From: an uncultured Collinsella sp.
GTDB taxonomy: Bacteria > Actinomycetota > Coriobacteriia > Coriobacteriales > Coriobacteriaceae
Length of the DNA: 38,331 nt
NCBI GenBank assembly: GCA_902465425.1
Contig: CABQNA010000002.1
Location: 1-38,331, forward strand
Direction: 5' to 3'
Part shown: positions 31,181 to 38,331 of the stretch, piece by piece
Layout of the letters: the number at the start of each line of letters is the position of its first letter
How positions within the stretch are numbered: position 1 is the first letter of the stretch
Translations under genes and position numbers: made by a program
The notes under the pieces: generated by a model
Database searches by the model: none
Told to the model about the DNA's origin: nothing
What the model saw: the letters and a program-made list of their open reading frames with translations, nothing else

Positions 31181-31221
31181 TAAAAATCATCCCGCGGGGC
31201 TTGTGGCTCACGCGGGATGAT
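31181..31221 (-). terminator. Terminator of the 32213-31228 operon
   Basis: ATCATCCCGCG (31186-31196) and CGCGGGATGAT (31211-31221) pair perfectly; the minus strand then reads TTTTTA. It lies seven bases after the stop codon. Confidence 0.8.
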
Positions 31222-31227
31222 GACGTC

Positions 31228-32193
31228 TTACTTTTTCTTATCCTGCTCCAGCAGTTTGGACGGTGTGCGATCGGGCTTGCCGCCGCGGAAAATCTCGCGG
31301 CCATGCAGACGATGCTCCAGGTCACGTTCGGCCTTTTCCTCGTCAATCTTGGTCTGGCTCACCACCGGGTCCTCAATCAACGACGACACCGAGTTCACCT
31401 GCTTCTGAATGCGCTCGGCGATGGTGTCATCCATACTCACGATGCGCATCTTCCAGTCGATACTCGTGGCGTTGGATGAGCTCTTGGTCCACACGAACGT
31501 CAAAATGGCGCTCTGGTGGCCGCGCGCGGGGAACATGCCAAAGAAGGAATCGTGCTGAATGTTGCTATTCTCATCGATATAGGCGTGAACGTTATACACC
31601 ACGCGGTCGATCTTATCGTTGAGCAACGCGTTGGTCGCAAGCGCCGCGGCCTGAATCTGCCCGTTGGACAGCAGCTCGAGCTCGTTGGCAGACGATGTGT
31701 CCAACACCGTCACCTCGACCGTGCCCGTGCGTTCATCGGCTTCATCGACGGTAAAATCGAGCGGGAACTGCGTAAAGCCATTGCCCCACTCAAGGCCGCC
31801 CTTCAGCGCGGTCGAAACGGTATCGACCGAAACGCTCTCGGACAGGTTGGCGGTGTTCAGACGACGCATCACGCCGTAGCCAATCTGCATGCCCACGATC
31901 AGCACCAAAATACCGATGACCACGGCCATCGCGGTCTTCGTAATGGTATGGCTCACCTGCGAGCCCGAAGGGTCGTCCTCGGACAGCGGGTCGATATGTT
32001 TTGCCTGGCTCGCGCGGTCCTCGCTGCGCAGCTGCGCTAGCGCCGCTTTGTCACCGCGCTTGACGGCGGCCTCTTTCTCGCGCATGCGCTCGGTACGCTT
32101 TTTGGCAAGCGTAGGATCCAAGACGCCGGATGCATCGATTTCGGAGAATAACTCCGTCACTTCTTCCGGAGTCAAAGGGTTCTTGTCAGCCAT
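31228..32193 (-). CDS. Hypothetical single-pass membrane protein
   Basis: The 321-residue product has a charged cytoplasmic N-terminus of about 85 residues, rich in Lys/Glu/Arg (AKKRTERMREKEAAVKRGDK), one hydrophobic segment at about residues 88-108 (AVVIGILVLIVGMQIGYGV) and a large external domain with NELELLSNGQIQAAALATNALL and HAYIDENSNIQHDSFFG. No family is recognised. AGGAAG precedes the ATG. It starts 19 bases after the stop of the ABC exporter, so it is probably cotranscribed and may act with it. Confidence 0.75.
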   Translation of the reverse strand: MADKNPLTPEEVTELFSEIDASGVLDPTLAKKRTERMREKEAAVKRGDKAALAQLRSEDRASQAKHIDPLSEDDPSGSQVSHTITKTAMAVVIGILVLIVGMQIGYGVMRRLNTANLSESVSVDTVSTALKGGLEWGNGFTQFPLDFTVDEADERTGTVEVTVLDTSSANELELLSNGQIQAAALATNALLNDKIDRVVYNVHAYIDENSNIQHDSFFGMFPARGHQSAILTFVWTKSSSNATSIDWKMRIVSMDDTIAERIQKQVNSVSSLIEDPVVSQTKIDEEKAERDLEHRLHGREIFRGGKPDRTPSKLLEQDKKK

Positions 32194-32212
32194 AAACTTC
32201 CTGTCATATCAA

Positions 32213-33985
32213 TCAGTCGAGCTCGTGCGCACGCGCACCTTCGAACTGCATTCGATAGTAACGGGCATAGGTGCCGCCACGGGCGAGAAGCTCCTCGTGC
32301 GTGCCACGCTCCACAACGCGACCATGCTCAACGGTCGCAATCTCATCGGCATGCTTAATGGTCGAAAGACGGTGGGCGATGATAATCGTGGTGCGGCCGC
32401 GTGCCAGCTCTTCGAGCGACCCCTGCACCGCCTCCTCGCTCTCGTTATCCAAAGCACTCGTCGCCTCGTCCAAAATCAGGATCTTGGGGTTCTTGAGAAA
32501 CACGCGCGCGATGGCAACGCGCTGCTTCTGTCCGCCCGAAAGACGGCTGCCGCGCTCGCCCACGACCGTGTCATAGCCCTGTGGAAGCGACTCGATAAAG
32601 GCATCGATGTTGGCGCGACGGGCGGCGTCGGCGATCTCTTCTGCCGTAGCGCCCGGCTTGCCGTAGGCGATGTTCTCGCCAATCGTACCGTCAAACAGAT
32701 AGACATCCTGCTGCACCAGGCCGATGGCACGACGCAGGCTCTGCTGCGTCACATCACGCACGTCCTGGCCGTCGATGCTAATGGATCCGGCAGCCACGTC
32801 ATAAAAGCGCGGCAGCAGCGAACAGGTCGTGGACTTGCCACCGCCCGAAGGGCCAACCAGCGCGATGGTCTGCCCGGGCTTGATGGACAGATTCATATGG
32901 TCGATAACGGGACGCTCGTCGGCATAGTCCTCGCCCAGCTCGACATCCTCGTAGTTAAAGCACACGTCGTGATACTCCACGGCGCCGGCAGTCACCTGCA
33001 AATCCGTAGCGCCCGGCTTGTCCTGGATATCCGGCGCGGTCGAGAGCACCTCGTCCATACGTTTAAAGCCGGCGATAGCCTTCTGATACGTTTCGGCCGA
33101 ATTGACGAGCGTCTCGAGCGGCGTGCAGAACAGCGAAATATAGAGTGCAAAGGTCGCCATATCGACCGCCTGCAGCTGTCCCTGGGCGACCAGCCAGCCG
33201 CCCAGCAGTACCACGATCACATAGAGCACACCCGAGAGCAGGCCATACGTCGCGGTATAGACGCCCATGGCGTGATACATATTCTCCTTGGACGAAAGAT
33301 AGCGATTGTTTGAGGCGCGGAACTTGAAGCGTTCGGTCTCCTCATTGGCAAAGCTCTTGACCACGCGCATGCCCGCCAGCGAATCCTGCAGCTGCGCATT
33401 GATGCCGCTGATCTTTTTGCGGTTGTCGCTAAAGACCTCGCGCATGCGCATGTTCTGCCAAAACATGACGACCGCAAACGCCGCCGTCACCACGGCCATG
33501 GCAAGCGCCAGCACCGGAGCGATGGTAAAGAGGATCACAAACGAGCCGATAATCTCGATGCCGCAGATGATGATCCACTCGGGCACGTGGTGCGCCGCCT
33601 CGCAGATATCGAACAGGTCGTTGACCACGCGACTCATCATGTCGCCCGAGCTGTTGCGGTCGAAGTACGCAAAGCTAAAGCGCTCATACTGGTCGAACAG
33701 GTCCTCGCGCATCTTGGACTCCATACGCGCGCCCATCACGTGACCCCAATAGCTCACAAAATAGCGGCAGGCGCAGCGGACGGCATACATCAGCACCAAG
33801 CCCACCGCGATCATGCCGAGCGCCTGCATAATGGCAGCCTGACCCTGAGTAAACAGCCCACCGGTCAAATTGCGCAGGATAATGGGGAACGCCAGGTCAA
33901 TGGCGGCAAGCACCAGAGCGCAAACAGTATCAGCAACAAAAAGCCCCATCTGGGGCTTGTAATACGAAAGAAACCTTTTCAGCAT
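32213..33985 (-). CDS. ABC exporter, fused membrane and ATPase domains (MdlB/MsbA type)
   Basis: The 590-residue half-transporter has six membrane segments in the first 310 residues and an ATPase domain from about 345: Walker A GPSGGGKST, Q-loop VQQDVYLFDGTI, signature RLSGGQKQRVAIARV, Walker B ILILDEATSALD and switch His in IIIAHRLSTI. Such proteins work as dimers exporting lipids, peptides or drugs. There is no second half-transporter in the window, so a homodimer is likely. The substrate is not evident. Confidence 0.92.
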   Translation of the reverse strand: MLKRFLSYYKPQMGLFVADTVCALVLAAIDLAFPIILRNLTGGLFTQGQAAIMQALGMIAVGLVLMYAVRCACRYFVSYWGHVMGARMESKMREDLFDQYERFSFAYFDRNSSGDMMSRVVNDLFDICEAAHHVPEWIIICGIEIIGSFVILFTIAPVLALAMAVVTAAFAVVMFWQNMRMREVFSDNRKKISGINAQLQDSLAGMRVVKSFANEETERFKFRASNNRYLSSKENMYHAMGVYTATYGLLSGVLYVIVVLLGGWLVAQGQLQAVDMATFALYISLFCTPLETLVNSAETYQKAIAGFKRMDEVLSTAPDIQDKPGATDLQVTAGAVEYHDVCFNYEDVELGEDYADERPVIDHMNLSIKPGQTIALVGPSGGGKSTTCSLLPRFYDVAAGSISIDGQDVRDVTQQSLRRAIGLVQQDVYLFDGTIGENIAYGKPGATAEEIADAARRANIDAFIESLPQGYDTVVGERGSRLSGGQKQRVAIARVFLKNPKILILDEATSALDNESEEAVQGSLEELARGRTTIIIAHRLSTIKHADEIATVEHGRVVERGTHEELLARGGTYARYYRMQFEGARAHELD

Positions 33986-34016
33986 GTGATCCTCAAAGAA
34001 ATATCAGCAACGTAAG

Positions 34017-34055
34017 GCCCTGGGACAAAGCAATCATCAGTACTTGTCCCAGGGC
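34017..34055. terminator. Hairpin between Nudix gene and ABC exporter
   Basis: GCCCTGGGACAA (34017-34028) and TTGTCCCAGGGC (34044-34055) pair perfectly around a 15-base loop. It lies 12 bases past the Nudix stop codon. T-runs are absent, but the position fits a terminator; GGGACA gives a faint likeness to the GGGGACAG family. Confidence 0.55.
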
Positions 34056-34067
34056 TATCCCCACTCG

Positions 34068-34763
34068 TTAGAGCTCCGCGCCCCCAAGGCGGTGCGCGAT
34101 GCTGTCGCAAGCCAAGGCACCCACAACGGTCTTGGCGTCTTCGATCTTGCCGTCGAGCACGGCGTCGATCAGCTCGTGCAGCGGTACCAGGTCGACGTTG
34201 ACAAACTCGTCATCATCGGGGTTGGGCGCATCAAACTCGAGCTTGGTAGCCAAGTAGATGTGGATGATCTCATCGCAAAAACCGCAGGACGTGACAATCG
34301 ACGTCAGAAAGCGAATACGACCAGCCCTAAAGCCCGTCTCCTCATGCAGTTCGCGCTTGGCGCAATCGAGCGGGTCCTCGCCTGGATCGAGCTTGCCGGC
34401 GGGAATCTCGACCGTCACGCGGTCGATGGCGGTGCGGTACTGACGCACCAGTACGATCTTGCCGCTCTCGGTCAGTGCCACAACGGCCGCCGCACCCGGA
34501 TGGCGAACGATATCGCGGGCGCTGCGGTGGCCGTTGGGCAGCTCAACCTCAAGACGGTGGACGTCGAGGATCTTGCCCTTCCAGGCGCACTCCTCCGAAA
34601 GAATCTTCTCGTGCAGCTCGGCATCGTGCGGGTCGTCGTCGCCCAGCACCAGCGCCGGCTCGTCAGCGACCTCGCCACCAGGCTCGCCCTCGGCGTGCCC
34701 ATACATGCGGCTGTCCTCTTCGACGATCTGCGCGTCCACGAGCTCTTCGTTCTTCTCGTCCAT
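34068..34763 (-). CDS. Nudix hydrolase, ADP-ribose pyrophosphatase type
   Basis: The 231-residue product has a complete Nudix box, GKLDPGEDPLDCAKRELHEETGF, preceded by VVALTESGKIVLVRQYRTAIDRVTVEIPAG, the layout of ADP-ribose pyrophosphatases. The family cleaves ADP-ribose to AMP and ribose 5-phosphate. An acidic N-terminal extension of about 50 residues (DDDPHDAELHEK) is longer than usual. ATG at 34763 is better spaced from GAGAGG than an ATG nine bases earlier. It follows purD by 21 bases and is probably in its operon. Confidence 0.88.
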   Translation of the reverse strand: MDEKNEELVDAQIVEEDSRMYGHAEGEPGGEVADEPALVLGDDDPHDAELHEKILSEECAWKGKILDVHRLEVELPNGHRSARDIVRHPGAAAVVALTESGKIVLVRQYRTAIDRVTVEIPAGKLDPGEDPLDCAKRELHEETGFRAGRIRFLTSIVTSCGFCDEIIHIYLATKLEFDAPNPDDDEFVNVDLVPLHELIDAVLDGKIEDAKTVVGALACDSIAHRLGGAEL

Positions 34764-34784
34764 CCGTCTCATTCCTCTCGGACT

Positions 34785-36089
34785 TTAGGCATCCCAGGCG
34801 TCGCGGCCGCGCAGCGCGCGCAGGCCGATGTCGTGACGCAGGGTCTTGCCCTCAAAATCAATCTTCTCGCAGGCCTCGTAGGCAAGGTTGCGAGCGTTCT
34901 CGAACGTGTCGCCCAGCGCGGTCACGGCAAGCACGCGGCCACCATTGGTCACGAGCTGGCCGTCCACCACGGCAGTGCCCGCGTGGTACACGGTCACGTT
35001 CTCCATGGCCTCGGCATCGGCGATACCGGTGATGACCTTGCCCTTCTCGTAGCTGCCGGGGTAGCCCGCGCTCGTCAGGACAACGGCCACGGCCCACTCG
35101 TCGCGCCAGTCGAGTTCAATCTGGTCGAGCTCGCAGTTGGCACAAGCCAGCATGACCTCGACCAGGTCGTTCTTAAGGCGCGGCAGCACGACCTGCGTCT
35201 CGGGGTCGCCAAAGCGGGCGTTGAACTCCAGCACCTTGGGGCCGGCGGGGGTGAGCATAAAGCCGCCATACAGGCAGCCGCGGTAGTCGATGCCCTCGGC
35301 AGCAAGCTCGGCAATGGTCTGCTCCATGACCTTCACCATCGTGGCGTGCTCCTCATCGGTCACGATGGGCACCGGGCTGTAGACACCCATGCCGCCGGTG
35401 TTGGGACCCTTGTCGCCCTCGAGCGCGCGCTTGTGGTCCTGCGAGGTGGCCATGGGGCGCACGGTCTTGCCGTCGGTAAAGGCCAGCAGCGAGCACTCGG
35501 GACCAACGAGCATCTCCTCGATAACCACGGTGTTGCCGGCATCGCCAAAGGTGCCGCCAAAGCACTCGCGCACGGCCTCTTCGGCCTGCTCAAGTTCGGT
35601 CGCCACGATAACGCCCTTGCCCGCGGCAAGGCCGTCGGCCTTGACGACCAGCGGGGCGCCCTGCTCGCGCACGTAGGCGAGAGCCGAAGCCTCGTCGGTA
35701 AACGAACCATAGGCTGCCGTCGGAATGCCCGCACGCTCCATGAGCTGCTTGGAGAACAGCTTGGAGCCCTCCATCTGGGCGCCCTCGGCACCCGGGCCAA
35801 AGCAGGGAATACCCGCCGCGCGCACGGCGTCGGCCACGCCCGCCACGAGCGGAGCCTCGGGGCCAATTACCACGAGTCCGCATCCGTGGCTCTGCGCAAA
35901 CGCCGCCACGGCCGCAGGATCGCAGTCGTCGAGAACAACGTTCTCGCCGCAGCTCGCGGTGCCGCCGTTACCCGGCGCGATGTAGAGCTTGCCGGCGCGC
36001 GGTGATGCCGCGAGCTTAGCTGCCAAAGCATGCTCACGGCCGCCGCTGCCCAACAACAGGATGTCGATGGTTTGAGTGTCCGCCTTCAA
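34785..36089 (-). CDS. purD: Phosphoribosylamine-glycine ligase
   Basis: PurD joins glycine to phosphoribosylamine to give GAR, the second purine step. The 434-residue product has ILLLGSGGREHALAAKL, VVIGPEAPLVAGVADA, the ATP-grasp core VVKADGLAAGKGV, QDHKRALEGDKGPNTGGMG and EFNARFGDPETQ. The longest frame begins well upstream in purA-proximal DNA without a family match. TTG at 36089 is chosen because GAGGAGG lies just upstream and the length becomes normal; no ATG fits. Confidence 0.94.
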   Translation of the reverse strand: MKADTQTIDILLLGSGGREHALAAKLAASPRAGKLYIAPGNGGTASCGENVVLDDCDPAAVAAFAQSHGCGLVVIGPEAPLVAGVADAVRAAGIPCFGPGAEGAQMEGSKLFSKQLMERAGIPTAAYGSFTDEASALAYVREQGAPLVVKADGLAAGKGVIVATELEQAEEAVRECFGGTFGDAGNTVVIEEMLVGPECSLLAFTDGKTVRPMATSQDHKRALEGDKGPNTGGMGVYSPVPIVTDEEHATMVKVMEQTIAELAAEGIDYRGCLYGGFMLTPAGPKVLEFNARFGDPETQVVLPRLKNDLVEVMLACANCELDQIELDWRDEWAVAVVLTSAGYPGSYEKGKVITGIADAEAMENVTVYHAGTAVVDGQLVTNGGRVLAVTALGDTFENARNLAYEACEKIDFEGKTLRHDIGLRALRGRDAWDA

Positions 36090-36143
36090 GGGTGCCTCCT
36101 CTATGGATGAACGGCCCGCTCCGCGCGAGCCCTTTGCAAGCAA

Positions 36144-36185
36144 ATATACCCCTCGGCCGCCCGTCCGGGCTGCAAAGGGGTATAT
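36144..36185 (-). terminator. Terminator of purA
   Basis: ATATACCCCT (36144-36153) and AGGGGTATAT (36176-36185) pair perfectly, with an inner GCCC/GGGC stem. On the minus strand TTTGCTTGC follows. Confidence 0.6.
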
Positions 36186-36207
36186 CGCAATAACCAAATA
36201 GTCCCGA

Positions 36208-37494
36208 TTACTTCCAGAATCGGTTGATAATCTGCTCGCGACCAGCGCCAACGCCAATGAACGTCACGCGGGTGTGTGCCAGATCCTCGATAAACGCCAC
36301 GTAGTCCTGAGCCTCCTGCGGCAGCTCCCCAAAGCTGCGGCAGCCGGTGATATCGCACTTCCAGCCAGGAAGCTCCTCGTAGATGGGCTTGGCATGCTCA
36401 AAGCGCACCTGGTGCTCGGGCACGCTCGTGTAACGCTCGCCATCGACGTCGTAGGCCACGCACACCTTGATGGTGTCGAAAGCCGAAAGCACGTCGAGCT
36501 TGGTCATGGCGATATCGGTGAGGCCGTTGACGCGCGAGGCGTAGTTGGCGATGGGGCCGTCGAACCAGCCGCAGCGACGACGGCGACCGGTGGTCACGCC
36601 GTACTCATAGCCCTCCTCGGTCAGCGTGTGGCCAGCCTCGGACTCATAGGAAAGCTCGGTGGGCATTGGGCCCGAACCGACGCGGGTGATATAGGCCTTC
36701 ATGACGCCCAGCACGCGGTCGACGTTCTTCATACCGACGCCGGAGCCGGTGATGGCGCCGCCGGCGGTGCAGTTGGAAGACGTCACGTACGGATAGGTGC
36801 CGTGGTCGATGTCGAGTAGCGTCGCCTGGGCGCCCTCAAACAGCAGGTCCTTGCCCTCATCGATCATGTTGTTGAGCAGCAGGCTCGTCTCGGTGATGTA
36901 GGGGCGCAGGCGCTCGGCCATCGGCAAGTACTCGTCGCAAATCTGGTCCACGGTGTAGGTGGGCAGGTTGTAGATGAGCTCGAGCTCGGGGTTCACGCGG
37001 GCGAGAGCGGTCTCCAGCTTGTCGCGGAACAGCGCCTCGTCCAGCATGTCCTGCATGCGCAGGCCAATGCGGGCCATCTTGTCCTGATAGCACGGACCGA
37101 TGCCGCGCTTGGTGGTACCGATGTTCTTCTTGCCGAGCTTCTGCTCAAAGGCGCCATCCAGATCGATGTGGTACGGCATGATGACATGCGCGTTGCCGCT
37201 AATCTTGAGGTTCTTGGTGGTGATGCCGTCGGCCTCGAACATGTCAATCTCCTCAAGGACAACCTTGGGGTTGACGACGCAGCCGTTACCGATCACCGAC
37301 ACGTGGTCGGAATACATGATGCCGGATGGCACCTGGTGCAGGCCGTACTTCTTGCCGTTGACGACGATGGTGTGACCGGCGTTGTTGCCGCCCGAGTAGC
37401 GCACGACGGCATCGAAGTCGCCGGCGACCAGGTCGCAAATCTTACCCTTGCCCTCATCGCCCCACTGGGCACCGACCAAAACGGTTGACGGCAT
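36208..37494 (-). CDS. purA: Adenylosuccinate synthetase
   Basis: PurA joins aspartate to IMP with GTP, the first step from IMP to AMP. The 428-residue product has VLVGAQWGDEGKGK with catalytic Asp13 and GGNNAGHTI with His41, the same numbering as in E. coli. KRGIGPCYQDKMAR, FEGAQATLLDIDHGTYPYVTSSN and TTGRRRRCGWFD are also present. AAGGAG precedes the ATG. It lies between dnaB and purD. Confidence 0.97.
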   Translation of the reverse strand: MPSTVLVGAQWGDEGKGKICDLVAGDFDAVVRYSGGNNAGHTIVVNGKKYGLHQVPSGIMYSDHVSVIGNGCVVNPKVVLEEIDMFEADGITTKNLKISGNAHVIMPYHIDLDGAFEQKLGKKNIGTTKRGIGPCYQDKMARIGLRMQDMLDEALFRDKLETALARVNPELELIYNLPTYTVDQICDEYLPMAERLRPYITETSLLLNNMIDEGKDLLFEGAQATLLDIDHGTYPYVTSSNCTAGGAITGSGVGMKNVDRVLGVMKAYITRVGSGPMPTELSYESEAGHTLTEEGYEYGVTTGRRRRCGWFDGPIANYASRVNGLTDIAMTKLDVLSAFDTIKVCVAYDVDGERYTSVPEHQVRFEHAKPIYEELPGWKCDITGCRSFGELPQEAQDYVAFIEDLAHTRVTFIGVGAGREQIINRFWK

Positions 37495-37587
37495 GTTTAC
37501 TCCTTACATTCATGGACTGTCTACGCGCCACGCCGGCACGCAGAAGCACAAAACATTCCCAGTATACCCGTGCAACGAGCGCCTGTC

Positions 37588-38331
37588 CTACTCCTCGGCA
37601 TGTGCCCCATCAAGCTCATAAAACTTGGTGGATGCCGGCAGGAACATCAGATCGACGTCGCCGATCGGGCCCGAACGGTTCTTGGCCACGACGATACGCG
37701 TAACGCCCTCGTCGGGTCGATCGTCGCGCGAGGCTTCGGCCTCGTCGGCGGAGCGGTCCAAGAACATAACGATATCGGCGTCCTGCTCGATGGAGCCCGA
37801 TTCACGAAGGTCGGAAAGCTGCGGGCGCTTGCCGGTACGGGATTCGACCTGACGTGACAGCTGCGACAGCGCGATGAGCGGAATCTTGAGCTCCTTGGCC
37901 ATGATCTTCAGACCACGCGACATCTCCGAAACCTCGACGGTACGGCTCTCGGAGCGGCGTCCCGGCGGAGGACTCACCAGCTGCAGGTAGTCCAGGATGA
38001 TGATGGCCTTCTCCTTGTTATGGAGCATACGGCGGCTCTTGGCGCGAATCTCGGTCACTGTGGTGCCGGGCGTATCGTCAATCAGAATATCCAGCTTGGA
38101 TAAGGTCTGCGTGGCCTCGTTGATATTGGCCCACTGCTCGGGGCTAATGCGACCCATGCGGAAGTCACTGATCGAGATCATGGCATAGGCGCAAATCAGA
38201 CGCTGGGCAATTTCCTTACCCGACATCTCCAGCGAGAAGAAGCCGACGGTATAACCAGCAGCGGCAGCGTTAAGTGCCAGGTTCAGGGCGAACGACGTCT
38301 TACCCACAGCAGGGCGGGCGCCGATGATGAT
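37588..38331 (-). CDS. dnaB: Replicative DNA helicase DnaB (C-terminal part)
   Basis: The frame is open to the window's right edge, so 247 C-terminal residues are seen and the N-terminus is missing. Walker A GARPAVGKTS begins near the edge, followed by LEMSGKEIAQRL, Walker B AIIILDYLQLV, the SQLSRQVESR motif and VAKNRSGPIGDVDLMFLP. These define the RecA-like motor of the hexameric helicase that unwinds DNA at the replication fork. No intein is seen in the part present. Confidence 0.96.
   Translation of the reverse strand: MIIGARPAVGKTSFALNLALNAAAAGYTVGFFSLEMSGKEIAQRLICAYAMISISDFRMGRISPEQWANINEATQTLSKLDILIDDTPGTTVTEIRAKSRRMLHNKEKAIIILDYLQLVSPPPGRRSESRTVEVSEMSRGLKIMAKELKIPLIALSQLSRQVESRTGKRPQLSDLRESGSIEQDADIVMFLDRSADEAEASRDDRPDEGVTRIVVAKNRSGPIGDVDLMFLPASTKFYELDGAHAEE

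Noticed and set aside
34044..36005. Plus-strand frame opposite purD and the Nudix gene
   Set aside because: Shadow of two well-supported genes.

Overview
The window looks like chromosomal DNA of a gut Coriobacteriia actinobacterium, most probably Collinsella or a close relative. This rests on high-GC coding sequence, a LuxR-family regulator fused to a multi-spanning membrane domain, a surface protein with an LATTGD sorting signal, class B sortase, and abundant intergenic palindromes. The genus is inferred from gene style, not from a marker gene.

Layout. 1-627 is the 3' end of an NADPH-dependent glutamate synthase gene. 701-1021 is a non-coding repeat block holding one GGGGACAG palindrome and a strikingly regular six-site inverted array. 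1022-4623 is a divergent pair, a sortase-anchored surface protein and a membrane LuxR regulator, sharing a 227-bp intergenic region full of dyads. 4674-11133 carries a cytidylate-kinase-like protein, a polar amino acid ABC importer operon (ATPase, binding protein, two permeases), a GatB/YqeY protein, a PrsA-like foldase and a lone PTS EIIA. 11199-12007 is a toxin-antitoxin pair (PIN nuclease with RelB/DinJ-like antitoxin).

From about 12.1 to 17.0 kb the sequence becomes visibly AT-richer with different codon use. It holds a truncated COG2865-type gene remnant, a Crp/Fnr regulator behind a 10-C tract, and minus-strand genes for zinc-ribbon, membrane, small soluble and lipoprotein products with no recognised function. 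A recurring TTTGAT-centred motif occurs upstream of the regulator and upstream of two of these genes. This is the best candidate here for an undescribed locus.

From 17.1 kb to the end the window is mostly core nucleotide metabolism on the minus strand: purN-purM-purF, purE, carB-carA, purD and purA, ending in the C-terminal half of dnaB. Interspersed are a CmpB-type membrane protein, a MoaE-like protein lacking the usual C-terminal lysine motif, sortase B, an ABC exporter, a Nudix hydrolase, and a complete IS256-family insertion sequence between purE and carB.

Purine genes purF, purM, purN, purE, purD and purA together supply several steps from PRPP to AMP; carAB makes carbamoyl phosphate for pyrimidines and arginine. 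The non-coding DNA is unusual: at least six palindromes sharing a GGGGACAG core but with different arms, an inverted site array phased at 40 bp, and a perfect 22-bp GC-rich hairpin behind carB. All coordinates and repeat matches were read by eye; no database search or folding was run.
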